64,000 nt of DNA from Actinoplanes siamensis (GCF_016862395.1 NZ_BOMW01000019.1:62001-126000); one strand, 5' to 3'. Positions 51,901 through 58,257 are shown, numbered from the stretch's first letter. Notes: a model not told the origin generated them from the sequence alone. Numbers and translations are program-made.

Positions 51901-53647
51901 CGACCGGGTGCTGCGCCTGGAGGGCGACCCGCCGATCACGGTGGGCCACGACGAGGTGGTCGTCCGGTTCCGCGTCGAGGGGCCGGGCGGCGAGCACCTG
52001 GGCAGCGAGACCCGGGTGCTGTCCCGGGACCCGGACGGCAGCCTGGTCGCCCGGCACGAGGGGCGCTCGGTGGACCCGTACGCCGACCGGCGGCTCATCG
52101 AGTGGTACCGCGAGTCCGGAGTGGACCGGATCGAGGTGCGGGCGGGCGGCCGGGACGGCTACGAGCTGGCCCGGGAGGGCTACGGCTGGGGACGCGACGT
52201 CGACCCGGAGGTGGTCGGCGAGATCCTGCGGGACGTGGACGCCCGGGTGCGCCGGATGGAGCGCGCCCTCGACGGGTCCACCGACTCGCCGGCGCTGCGC
52301 GAGCGGTTCGGCGGTCGGACGCCCGAGGAGACCGCCGCGAACCTGCGCCGGGAAGCGGACGCCGGCCGCGACCTGCTGGAACGTGCGAAGCACCCGTTCG
52401 GCAGCCGGGAGTTCCCGGCGCCCCGGGACATCGCGCGGGCCGGCACCGAGGACGGCTGGCACCGCGGCCGCACCTCGCTCGGCGAGGAGGTGATGACCGG
52501 GCGGGAGTGGCCGGCCGGGTTGTCGCTGCACGACCCGGAGTCCCGGGCGGCCGGCTCGCCGTCCCCGCCGGCCGCGGTCCCGCGCCCGCCGGAGCCCCGG
52601 CCGGGCGAGACCGCGCCGGTGCGCCGGTACACCGAGTCGCAGCTGAGCTGGGACGGCCGGCGGGACACGACGTACGGCCAGAAGCTCCTGCGCGGGCCGG
52701 ACGGCAAGGATCACTTCCCCGGCGACCGGGTGGGCACCCGCCGGGGCGCCGACGGCCGGCTGCGGGACGCGCAGACGTACGTCCGGGACGACAACCCGCC
52801 GCCGCGCGCCGACCTCGACGCCCGGGCCGTCCGGGCCTCCGCCGAGCACCGCTGGGACACGTCGGGCGAGGCCGCGACCGACCGGGCGGTGCGGGACGCG
52901 GTGGCGCACCGCGACGGCATCCGCGGCCGGATGGACGCGCTCTGGGACGGTCACCTGGAGCCGATCCTGCGGGTGCTGTCCGGGCACGGCATCGACCTGA
53001 CAAGGCCGGCGCTCGGCCGCGCCTCCCTGGACGCCGCGCTGGCCGAGGGCAGGCGTTTCCTGACCCGCGAGCAGCGGCTGGAGCTGCGCGCCCGCGGCCG
53101 GGAGTTCATCAAGCTCGACGACCAGTTGCACCAGGCCAGCGAGCGGCTCGGCGCCGCCGGGGGCGACCTGGTGCGGGAGCGCCGGTTCCCCGGGGCCCGC
53201 CAGCTGACCGGCAGCGTCGAGGGCGAGCGCGGCACGCCGGACAACGTCGACCGCTGGCTGCTGTACGACGACCCGGACCACGGCCCGGTGCTGGTCGCCT
53301 TCGAGGAGAAGGGCGCGGGCAGCGGCCTGAACGCCCGTTGGGTCGAGGATCCCGCCGACCCGGGCGGCGCGAACATCCGCGCGGAGCAGTGCAGCCCGGA
53401 ATATCTGCGGCATATGCTGCAGAACGACGTCAAACTCCGGGCCCTGCTGGAGGACCGTCCGGAGCTGCGGCCCGTCCTGCGCGGCATCGTCGGCTCCGAG
53501 CGCCTGGGCAGCCTGCGCTACCTGTTGGTGCACACCGGCGTGACCGGGCACGTCACCGCGACGGACTACCTGCTGGCCCACGACCGCCTGCGGCCGGGAT
53601 CGATCCGGCTGGCCGGCGAGAAACCCGCCGAGGGACCACGACCATGA
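42935..53647 (+). CDS. 3570-residue type VII polymorphic-toxin effector with zincin-like, GNAT-like, twin glycosyltransferase-like and nuclease-like modules
   Basis: Domain order by residue. 38-112: helical WXG-like domain with NWSGDAAAA at 76. 121-146: hydrophobic helix, then a CpnT-like Ala/Gly helical region to about 480. 550-840: disordered, with 19-residue repeats. 845-1010: domain with H909-E-V-D-H913 in LEHEVDHVRQL. 1080-1220: beta-rich linker domain. 1506-1650: GNAT-like fold with EEAQGQGFAREFN and YTWAKAGFEW. 1800-1990: linker domain with VWVHEITETLA. 2040-2400 and 2436-2866: two GT-B glycosyltransferase-like modules; the second keeps LMPSLQDGFGLVASEAAQAG. 2969-3196: degenerate GNAT-like repeat. 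3229-3570: PD-(D/E)XK-like nuclease with D3438 and E3457-E-K3459. The GTG start follows the WXG100 genes; the stop overlaps the next start. Confidence 0.85.
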   Translation: MSDDHEFITTMLDYFSEFEEWLPDWIDWLSHIVLGEIPLARANDVYDLADQWERLADELNTAYQDVLRAADPILDNWSGDAAAAAFVEQWYSYLEGLRQSADGAAQMRMGVQGFGLEVELMKYLVAINLLMLAVSIYMLVVAAIPSGGASLGAAPGLFTGFRLALGKLAENTVGKIAQIVVRVAIKPLTNLFVELPATAATRALAAGARLAVPVVTRISLGEAIPAAVVKNIVTTGARDIARRFGQTLAGRAATNVAARGVSKAVANRLAAQALRGMAGRQIRGRLAGQTTRAVQKQLAKEIQQQLMKNWAGRKLGAEAAESALTGLAVQEAAHAGLGREFVHYVGSRVAFGAGFMGGGDLGAQLLQMAEGNRESLDWAHVRNSAMQGGVFGAGMFGGPVGHTVGGALAGGGMGIVGQLQQGVGISGVNWTEVGHQTVLGASAGVIFGGQTHLEMSHLGGGSLRIGDNLHLLSGEDGGFAAISSGTYRGTAEHLVLTDNGYVAWQGADPSGEAGGLRVVPTEVSARPEVAEHIAANWGDAPASVVTGSAAPPAGATPVAARPEAPAARAEASAPARADSGGAGPRQPGGDGGGEGTPVRAAADPGRAGGDVSTLGGTDGARPAAEPGAGEHAPADGGGSPPDSSNPGRDRTPADGGGSPPDSATAGRDRTPADGDDAAAPGRGTSDRAAVDHRAPERSTGDRLATDSPATDRAVAERSVEDRPATDRTADHGRGEHRRDDAPAPVARAGEAPARDDVDSPVPRGDAAAGGRGAEPAHRADGDSPGAGHRDGGAAAREGGDEGPPPDGPPHDPTAARPDDADHSMRDAGAEVGEAATPETIRQGTVRMELHPEFPRVVEYLEQHGFRLVEDPQGARAVQRDVYDVTGRNLLRTEREVRHLDGMRFLDLEHEVDHVRQLVDRFEGKVATEAVRERPGNTRKLIENAQGILGKLDNKVVEYHVRLQEYIRLSERGVDAEILAAHAGGVETARSEYQAAVSGRGNQRRADWARQHFADIPELRRRYEGLRIAQGADPAAARAYPELRDGRPMSKEPIGDRGASDGGQGVPGRGEPASGEVRRVAEFRLVAVDGAAPGRAVARPEDVELVADQEIGRLIEGREPGAPDQPHRAGFDPGSGTIRVRYGDGVEVDVTVQVNESLPPGGALVRRPALAELGDGTWRQVEPAVIGLSPHVPGEPGARAAYVRENLGNAWRTLHGEVGDQLRPAAREAGPGTHHPAPPRDGAPAGDREPAGDPARPHDGAAGDRGLAGDREPAGDRGSGEEGPPAGERGGFDGAPWGDRVPPDDALRVLEEPGRGEIPLRDHDAVPRHAAEPAEPPLPPRLSSAEIQAILSGSHLPEQLPRWAAEHLADPGEHGAARPKPADEVAERLRVLGDDAVRRVTPHGWAERPAARFPELEVLEPRRPELQGPGPGPRRPDDGPGPRRPEFEGPREENIQRASDNSDSPIVEPPVSERDAPAPHEHDDGLPAHDPADPSRPWAPGETPPIDELIPRTDAEAAARRDAIAAAVQARLDGHEFAGLRVRVKFEGVYAGPDYLTVHLEIRSADGQRGLGDIIRAFDRAPDGTLGVKHSHLALHEEAQGQGFAREFNRHLDGWYRESGVSHVEVRTAWVGGYTWAKAGFEWQALGGHDVFRGLGREVAELDRHLSGLDRYGPDDLRPLYEKFGGSTPDELARHMREQGQQARALINRAERVQNGALPGHEYPTPQEVARLGYREPLHARATGPERAAQHWLGKDAMIDTKWTGRRYLDGPAPEEWLGYHPALRAEPGGAVTHTAAPIHATGFVPAGRGAHLPDVTVEEMHAATGNVRPRDFAGRDIVEVVSDGAIVRVTLADGGARHFVTEVGRGMDSLAETTVRAGTEADPHVVRVNHRVAPEQLSRVWVHEITETLAIKHAEEAGRPAQGLVRRAAAAVGQAVGPGDGTPRPPVDPHVAARINERVHLQRQFRETAGDPVERNRLRDEIAGVERDLRALGHPVRQQAAARDGGPPDGTAPPPADSRADGRPDESAPPRIDERRRTAPLRLLAFDDVPDGPMQRGVLWDLAGALGAGGDHVALRAPGLEAGELGPNVRGVPADPVPGVTGRISPLLRPDHLPADTDVIVGYGQTAGVAQARRDAYPDARVVQIVDSLPTEPAHLDVLSRADLVVAAGPELADGLRAAFQRHGAEPVPPVHEVVPPVDGGGPPPPVRDPGRGGYRVLAAGDERAQLAAAGTVRELRSQGVDARLTVAVRDPEGPETRWHRDRLSEVADSEVTVRRLPGDVAGRRELLHGADVVIDPVARPELDTLVLQATGDGVPVLVHPGSGAGRLLGDPLRVADDLGAGSVVRDGGDTAGWSDRIRRTFQELPAERDRALALRDEMRQRYGAEAAARSVHDAISGLGEGVARVGHERFHDTLDPREVVRRNAATDAVAGPDAVRVMTVCTEYDSDAGGVITANRELSESFRTAGAEVYGRVCLVSAERPHLTRLDTEQGIHVRGVHEVWGVLDENGRPDRRAMSMLLDNLPPDVDVIVGNSRFGGGAARILREHVYPGAKYVHVLHTSPEVLDAVRGKPGEGLDRAATERALMTGADLVTGIGPLLGREAARLAAEAVPGDPPPAHTIVSDMPRDTGPAPSRIPGDRYELHVRGRADDTIKGVEMAARMVRELRAEGLDAHLTVRGAPAGAGPRMAERLGELAGHPVEVREFVPSGTPQGRAELRRDLVGADLVLMPSLQDGFGLVASEAAQAGVPVVVGEGTGAGMFFGDPRYVPEGLGEAATVRDGNTVPALRDRVDRVAGDAAVLPEHVVDGVLRDVDEARLGAWTDHVRSALRGLDEHYRRAAELRDFLSERYPPGNAARGVLDVLRGVAPADPPYLPSAVPETRHGAEPPAAAAHGSGTALGETRSGVPENRISSEVPRGPEVGQEAAGGHSGPPESEPAGPDREPGGRGGAADREPRLGDLLPHPGREPGPGPDAVREHLTGQLDGRRAGDRVLRLEGDPPITVGHDEVVVRFRVEGPGGEHLGSETRVLSRDPDGSLVARHEGRSVDPYADRRLIEWYRESGVDRIEVRAGGRDGYELAREGYGWGRDVDPEVVGEILRDVDARVRRMERALDGSTDSPALRERFGGRTPEETAANLRREADAGRDLLERAKHPFGSREFPAPRDIARAGTEDGWHRGRTSLGEEVMTGREWPAGLSLHDPESRAAGSPSPPAAVPRPPEPRPGETAPVRRYTESQLSWDGRRDTTYGQKLLRGPDGKDHFPGDRVGTRRGADGRLRDAQTYVRDDNPPPRADLDARAVRASAEHRWDTSGEAATDRAVRDAVAHRDGIRGRMDALWDGHLEPILRVLSGHGIDLTRPALGRASLDAALAEGRRFLTREQRLELRARGREFIKLDDQLHQASERLGAAGGDLVRERRFPGARQLTGSVEGERGTPDNVDRWLLYDDPDHGPVLVAFEEKGAGSGLNARWVEDPADPGGANIRAEQCSPEYLRHMLQNDVKLRALLEDRPELRPVLRGIVGSERLGSLRYLLVHTGVTGHVTATDYLLAHDRLRPGSIRLAGEKPAEGPRP
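44829..44920 (+). repeat. In-frame 57-bp direct repeat in the effector linker
   Basis: The same 35-bp sequence (starting CGCCCGCGGACGGC, ending CCGGACAGC) occurs at 44829-44863 and 44886-44920, a period of 57 bp or 19 codons. It encodes PADGGGSPPDS twice in the disordered linker, and a third, weaker unit follows. Confidence 0.8.
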
Positions 53648-54132
53648 CACTGCCACCCGCCATCGACCAGCCGTCGCTGGAGAAACTGATCACCGGGATC
53701 CGGGACACCGCGTGGTCCTGGGACCGGGCCGGATTTCCCGCCCTGGCCGAGCGTCTGGGCTGGACGATCCGGCTGGAGAACGAGGACGGCGCGATCGCCG
53801 GCGGCCCCTGGCCGGCCGGCGACGACGCGATCGAGGTGACGTACGACGACGGCCGCGCCGACGAGGTGACCGTCACGCTGGCCTCCACGGCGGGCGCCGG
53901 CGACGTGCCGCCGGAGTTCCTCACCGACGTGTTCGCGACAGCGGTCCGGACAGCCACGGCCGTCCTCGGCGAGCCGGCCACCCGGACCCCCGGCGCGCGG
54001 CGCAGGGCCCGGTGGCGCGGCCCGTCGCACACTGTCGAGATCGCCCACCTGGGGGCCGCGGTGAACCTGGCCTGGGCCGCCAACGACTGGCTGGACCTGG
54101 CCGACCGGCAGAGCGAGCGAGCCGGCCGGTGA
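53644..54132 (+). CDS. Candidate immunity protein for the giant effector
   Basis: A 162-residue soluble, mildly acidic protein: LEKLITGIRDTAWSWDRAGF, LAERLGWTIRLENEDGAIAG, DDAIEVTYDDGRADEVTVTL, then a helix TDVFATAVRTATAVLG and W-rich RWRGPSHTVEI. It resembles DUF6301-type proteins found in actinobacterial ESX loci, which is from memory and moderate. The ATG overlaps the toxin stop (ATGA), the usual arrangement of a toxin with its immunity gene. It would be cytosolic and bind the C-terminal nuclease; this is inferred from position. Confidence 0.6.
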   Translation: MTLPPAIDQPSLEKLITGIRDTAWSWDRAGFPALAERLGWTIRLENEDGAIAGGPWPAGDDAIEVTYDDGRADEVTVTLASTAGAGDVPPEFLTDVFATAVRTATAVLGEPATRTPGARRRARWRGPSHTVEIAHLGAAVNLAWAANDWLDLADRQSERAGR

Positions 54133-54530
54133 CCGGGGACGGGTGGGCGTCGCTGGCCGCGGAGATCGCCCGGATCGTGCCCACGCTGGCCGACGGGGAC
54201 ACCTACATCCTGCGGTCCGGGCCGTACTTCGTGGCGATGCAGCAGCTGCCGGCGTACCTGGCGGTCGAGGCGCCGGCCGGCGGCGGGCACCTGCCCGAGG
54301 ACGGCCGGCTCACCGGGCGGGACCGGCGGCACATGGTGGAACTGGGCTGGCGGCCGCCGCCGTTCCCGGACCGGGTGGACAACTTCGAGCGGCACTTCCG
54401 GTGGCCGCTCGGCTCGGCGGACGCGGCCGAGGTGGCCGAGCTGTTCGTCCGCACGCTGCGCGAGGTGCACGGCGCGACCAGCCCCGCCGATCTGGTGCGG
54501 GAACGGTTCAACGCGCTGCCCGGTCGGTGA
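54129..54530 (+). CDS. TY-Chap-like small protein (type III-chaperone-like fold)
   Basis: A 133-residue protein. Its order, TYILRSGPYFVAMQQLPAYL, EDGRLTGRDRRHMVELGWRP, FERHFRWP and AELFVRTLREVHGATSPADL, fits the actinobacterial TY-Chap N-terminal family (YbjN/secretion-chaperone-like) that accompanies ESX effectors. It starts at GTG 54129, overlapping the upstream stop (GTGA). Role inferred: chaperone for a secreted partner or immunity. Confidence is moderate because the family call is from pattern memory. Confidence 0.55.
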   Translation: MTGDGWASLAAEIARIVPTLADGDTYILRSGPYFVAMQQLPAYLAVEAPAGGGHLPEDGRLTGRDRRHMVELGWRPPPFPDRVDNFERHFRWPLGSADAAEVAELFVRTLREVHGATSPADLVRERFNALPGR

Positions 54531-54537
54531 GCCGGCG

Positions 54538-55563
54538 ATGACGTACCCGCTGGCGCGGACCCGGCAGGAGGCGCACCTGCACATCGACCTCACTCCGTGC
54601 GAGTGCGGCGACCGGCGGCTGGTCACCGCAGGCGAGGCGGTGACGCTGCCGGACGGCACGCCCGGGCGCCGCTACGCCGGCCGGTGTCCGGGCTGCGGGC
54701 GCGACCGGCTGTTCGTGTTCCGGGTGCCGGAGGTCCCCGAGGACTCGGCGGGCGCCCGGGAGATCGTGTACGGGCGCGGCACCCGGCCGTCCGAGCTCCT
54801 CGACCCGGGGCAGTGGCTCTGGGCGGCGGAACAGTACGCGGATGCCGTACCGGCGAATCCCGGACATCTCGCCGGCGAACCGCGAGCCACCGCGCGGACC
54901 TGGCTGATGGCGGCCGTGGCCGCCCTCCGCGAAGCTGTCAAGTTCATCCCGGACGGCGCCGACCGGGTGCCCGCCGAGGCGTTCCGCAGCGCGCCCGGCC
55001 GGGACCGCTACGTCCGGGAGCCGGCCGCCTTCACCCGGCAGCGCCTGGTCGATCTGCGGCTGGGTGTGGAACGGCGGCTGCGGGCCCTGCGCGACGCGCC
55101 GGCGGCGCCGGACCCGGACGCGGTCCGGCGGCAGGCCGCCGAGAGCCGGGCGGTGGAGGCGTGGGCCCGGAGGCACGGCCTGGAGCGGGCCGCCCTCGGC
55201 GCGGGCACCGCGGAGCAGAACCGCGAGATCGAGCGGGAGCTGCGCGCGCTGAACGGCCAGGACCCGGAGACCGGTCTGGGCCGCGCCGGCCCGCGTGGCG
55301 GGTTCGCCGCGTTCCGGCAGCTGATCAGCGGGCTCGAGGCGGAACTGGCGGGCGACGTGCCGCAGCGGGACCTGCGGATCGGGCTGGCGCTGGCCGCCTA
55401 CCAGGCGTGGCTGGAGCGGCACCGGATCGACGACACCGCATGGCGCGACCGGCTCTGGACCGGCAGCGTGGTCTGGGACCTGACCGACGCGGACCTGCCG
55501 CCGGCCGGGGCGGTGTGGGAGATGGTCGCCGCGGCGCGCGCCGCGGCCCGGCGGCAGCTCTAG
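54538..55563 (+). CDS. Zinc-ribbon protein, paralogue A of the locus
   Basis: A 341-residue protein. The N-terminus has a treble-clef-like ribbon: TRQEAHLHIDLTPCECG, then RRYAGRCPGCGRDRLFVFRVP, with Cys at about 20, 22, 43 and 46. RPSELLDPGQWLWAAEQY follows, then a long helical C-terminal part with ELRALNGQDPETGLGRAG. Two more proteins of this window (56264 and 59931) share this N-terminus, so it is a locus-specific family. Function unknown; metal binding is inferred from the four Cys. It starts 7 bp after the TY-Chap-like gene. The stop overlaps the convergent small gene. Confidence 0.7.
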   Translation: MTYPLARTRQEAHLHIDLTPCECGDRRLVTAGEAVTLPDGTPGRRYAGRCPGCGRDRLFVFRVPEVPEDSAGAREIVYGRGTRPSELLDPGQWLWAAEQYADAVPANPGHLAGEPRATARTWLMAAVAALREAVKFIPDGADRVPAEAFRSAPGRDRYVREPAAFTRQRLVDLRLGVERRLRALRDAPAAPDPDAVRRQAAESRAVEAWARRHGLERAALGAGTAEQNREIERELRALNGQDPETGLGRAGPRGGFAAFRQLISGLEAELAGDVPQRDLRIGLALAAYQAWLERHRIDDTAWRDRLWTGSVVWDLTDADLPPAGAVWEMVAAARAAARRQL

Positions 55564-55862
55564 GACGCCCGCCGGTACATGTCGTCGGCCAGCTCGCGGG
55601 CCAGCCGGCTGAGCTCGCCGCCGGACCGGATCGGGCCGGACTCCACGCCCGGGCGCAACCGCGCGGCCAGCTCGTCCAGCAGGTCGGCGATCACGCCGGC
55701 GCGCTGGATGGAGATCGCCACGATGTCCCGCGAGCCCGGGGCGCGGCCGTCGACCGCGGCTCCGGCGGCCAGCGCCGGGCGGGCCTCGGCGGCGAAGTCG
55801 TCGAGCGGCTTGGCGCCGTCCAGTGGGGACTTGCTGAGCCAGTGCCGGGACGGATCGCCCAT
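55560..55862 (-). CDS. Small helical protein, one of a tandem paralogous pair
   Basis: A 100-residue protein ending in ISIQRAGVIADLLDELAARL, RPGVESGPIRSGGELSRLA and RELADDMYRR. The same segment, clearly similar, ends the next minus-strand protein. No family recognised; the helices look like a dimerisation unit. ATG 55862. It lies 4 bp downstream of its paralogue, in one minus-strand unit inserted between two zinc-ribbon genes of the plus strand. Confidence 0.6.
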   Translation of the reverse strand: MGDPSRHWLSKSPLDGAKPLDDFAAEARPALAAGAAVDGRAPGSRDIVAISIQRAGVIADLLDELAARLRPGVESGPIRSGGELSRLARELADDMYRRAS

Positions 55863-55866
55863 GCTC

Positions 55867-56220
55867 TCAATACCCCGTTCCGCTGCGCAGGTGCCGGGCG
55901 GTGCGCGCGGCCAGCTCGCTCAGCGATCCGTCGCCCTGCACCGGGCCGGCGCCGAGGCCGGGCGCGAGCCGCCGGGACAGCTCGTCGAGCAGGGTGGCGA
56001 TCACCTTGGCCCGCTGCCGGGAGAACGCCGCGACCTCGTCACGCGCGTCGTCCGGGTCGAGCCGGGCCTCGGCCGGGCGGCCCGCCTCGATCAGCTCGGC
56101 GAACTCGGCGGCCGCCGCGTCCAGCGGGATCGGGCTGCGTCGCTGCGTGCCGTCCGGCAGCCGGTCGTAGCGCATCCGGGCCAGCAGGTGGCGGGCCGGG
56201 TCATGCTCCACGTCGGTCAC
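55867..56220 (-). CDS. Small helical protein, second of the tandem paralogous pair
   Basis: A 117-residue protein starting at GTG 56220. LDAAAAEFAELIEAGRPAEA is followed by FSRQRAKVIATLLDELSRRL, APGLGAGPVQGDGSLSELA and ARTARHLRSG, which align with the neighbouring 100-residue protein. The extra N-terminus (HDPARHLLARMRYDRLPDG) has a His/Arg pattern. Unknown function; possible small adapter or immunity proteins. The start is divergent from the zinc-ribbon gene at 56264. Confidence 0.6.
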   Translation of the reverse strand: MTDVEHDPARHLLARMRYDRLPDGTQRRSPIPLDAAAAEFAELIEAGRPAEARLDPDDARDEVAAFSRQRAKVIATLLDELSRRLAPGLGAGPVQGDGSLSELAARTARHLRSGTGY

Positions 56221-56263
56221 CGGGCCACCTTATCAACGGCGCCGGTGTGGCAGGGTGGGTCGC

Positions 56264-57289
56264 GTGTTCTCCGCGCAGACCTACGCCGAGGCGTATCTCT
56301 TCATCGATCTCACCCCCTGTGAGTGCGGGGAGACCGGGTTCACGCCGTCCGCGGAGCCGGCCACGCTGCCCGGCGGGGACACGGGCCAGCGGTGGCACGG
56401 CGTCTGCCCGCGGTGCGGCCGGCAGCGCTCGTTCGTCTTCCGGTTCCCCGCGGGCGCCGACAGCCGGGAGTTCAGCAACCGTCGCGAGCCGTCCGAGCTG
56501 ATCGACGCCGGCCAGTGGCTGTGGGCCGCCGAGCGGTACCTGTCCGGCGTCCCGGGCGGCATCGGCGAGATCCGCGCGCTGCCCGAGGAGGCACGCCGGA
56601 CCGCCGGGATGCTGCTCGGCGCCGCCGAGTCCGCGCTGGACGAGGCGGCGAAGTTCTTCGACGGCGAGGACCTGCCCGACTCGGCACTGTGGACGGCGTG
56701 GAGCCGGCGGGCCCGGGACGCCGGGCCGGACCGGTTCCGCCGGTCCTGGCTGCGCGACCGGCAGAGCCACGTGCACCTGCTGATGAGCGCCCTGCCGGCG
56801 TCGGCCGGCTTCGACGGGCCGGCCGACGCCGGCCATCTGGAGGTGGTCCGCCGCCGCGCCGAGGTCCGCGCGATGTGGGTGGCACGGCACGGGCTGGCCG
56901 GGCTCGACGACGACCGGGCCACCCCGCGGCAGCGGCACGAGCTGGTCCGGGCCGAACGCGCGGCGTCCGGGCTGGACGTCGCGACCGGGTTCTCGCTGCT
57001 GTCGCCGCCGGACGCGCTCGCCGCGTACAACGCGCTGGTCTGGGCGGTCGAGCGGGAGTTCGCGCGGGCGCCGGCGGACCGCGACAGGCGCCTGGCCGCG
57101 GCGGCCGCGGTACGCGCCGGCTGGCTGGCCCGGACCGGGCAGCCGGGCTGGGACCCGGACGAGGACGTGTACGCGATCCCCGCCGACCGGCTGCCACCGG
57201 CCGAGGCGGGCTGGGAGATGGTGCGCTCGGCGCGGGCGGCGGCCGGGATGGATCCGTACACCGGGGACTTCGCCGGACCGCTGCCGTGA
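56264..57289 (+). CDS. Zinc-ribbon protein, paralogue B of the locus
   Basis: A 341-residue protein with TYAEAYLFIDLTPCECGE, WHGVCPRCGRQRSFVFRFP and EPSELIDAGQWLWAAERYL, clearly homologous to the protein at 54538, then a helical tail with AYNALVWAVEREFAR. The four ribbon Cys are conserved. GTG 56264 (VFSAQTY) or GTG 56255 may start it. The stop overlaps the start of the HNH-SUKH fusion gene by 4 bp (GTGA), so the two are coupled. Confidence 0.7.
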   Translation: MFSAQTYAEAYLFIDLTPCECGETGFTPSAEPATLPGGDTGQRWHGVCPRCGRQRSFVFRFPAGADSREFSNRREPSELIDAGQWLWAAERYLSGVPGGIGEIRALPEEARRTAGMLLGAAESALDEAAKFFDGEDLPDSALWTAWSRRARDAGPDRFRRSWLRDRQSHVHLLMSALPASAGFDGPADAGHLEVVRRRAEVRAMWVARHGLAGLDDDRATPRQRHELVRAERAASGLDVATGFSLLSPPDALAAYNALVWAVEREFARAPADRDRRLAAAAAVRAGWLARTGQPGWDPDEDVYAIPADRLPPAEAGWEMVRSARAAAGMDPYTGDFAGPLP

Positions 57290-58257
57290 GCGAGCGGATC
57301 GCCGGAGCGCGGTACTCGTTCCGCGCGGCGCACCCGGCCAGCCCGATGCTGCGGGTGCGGTACCGCCACGGCGTGCCGGTCGACCCGTCCGGCTTCCCGG
57401 ACTGGACGCCCTACGCCCGCCTGCTGATCGCGTTGCCGCCGGCCACCCCGGACCTGACCGTGGACGAGTCCCGCGTCGTCGACGTCCGCGCCGCCGACCT
57501 GGTCGCCCGCGCCACCGGCGACCCGATCTGGGCCGGCGCGACCGGCACCCCGGTCGGCTGGACCTGGGCGCACCTGGCGCAGAGCCGGCACCTCGCGCTG
57601 ATCCCGGCCGAGCTGCACGCCGGCTTCCGGCACCTGGGCGGGGTCAGCGTGGGCGGAACCCGCGCCGCCGGGCGCGGCCTGACTGCCGGCGCCGGCGAGC
57701 CGCCGGGCATCGTCGTCACGGAACGCCTCACCGAGGCGGCGCTGGCGGTGGGCGAGGAGATCCTGAAGGTGCGTCTGCCCGGCGCCTACCGGGACTTCCT
57801 GTTGCGTACGAACGGAGCGGCGCCGTCCGTGCCGGCCGTGTACCCGGGTCACGGGTTCGTGCTCGACCAGCCGCTGTTCGGGTGGCGTGAGGACCGGCTG
57901 CAGGACCTCGGCTACCTGAACGCGTGGTTCGGCGACCGGCTCACCCCCGACTGGCTGGCCGTCGGGTACCTGCAGGGCGGGCTGCTCACCGTGAAGGTGC
58001 GCGGCGAGGACACCGGCGCGGTGGGATACCTGGACGACGACGACTGGCGGGACCGGGACCACTACACCGCGGCCGACGTGTGCGAGCGGCTGCTGCACCG
58101 GCTGGCCGGGGACTTCGCGTCGTTCTGGTTCGGGCTGCGGCCCGTACCCGGGCAATTGTCGGATCTTGCCGCGGCGGCCGCGAGCGGCGCCACTCCGGCC
58201 TCCCCGGACCGCCTCGGCGCCCTGCTGCCCGCCACGCACCGCAGGCCCGCGCCGTGA
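57286..58257 (+). CDS. Fusion of a degenerate HNH (LHH-type) toxin domain with a SUKH immunity domain
   Basis: A 323-residue protein. Residues about 15-125 follow the polymorphic-toxin HNH/LHH nuclease: GFPDWTPYARLLIALP, GTPVGWTWAHLAQSRHLALI, PAELHAGFRHLGGVS. The catalytic WHH reads W94-A95-H96, so the domain is probably inactive. Residues about 150-300 are a SUKH (SMI1/KNR4) immunity domain: GEEILKVRLPGAYRDFLLRT, NGAAP, FVLDQPLFGW, DWLAVGYLQGGLLTVKV, GYLDDDDW. The SUKH domain normally protects against nuclease toxins. It is coupled to the zinc-ribbon gene upstream and the SseB gene downstream. Confidence 0.75.
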   Translation: MSERIAGARYSFRAAHPASPMLRVRYRHGVPVDPSGFPDWTPYARLLIALPPATPDLTVDESRVVDVRAADLVARATGDPIWAGATGTPVGWTWAHLAQSRHLALIPAELHAGFRHLGGVSVGGTRAAGRGLTAGAGEPPGIVVTERLTEAALAVGEEILKVRLPGAYRDFLLRTNGAAPSVPAVYPGHGFVLDQPLFGWREDRLQDLGYLNAWFGDRLTPDWLAVGYLQGGLLTVKVRGEDTGAVGYLDDDDWRDRDHYTAADVCERLLHRLAGDFASFWFGLRPVPGQLSDLAAAAASGATPASPDRLGALLPATHRRPAP

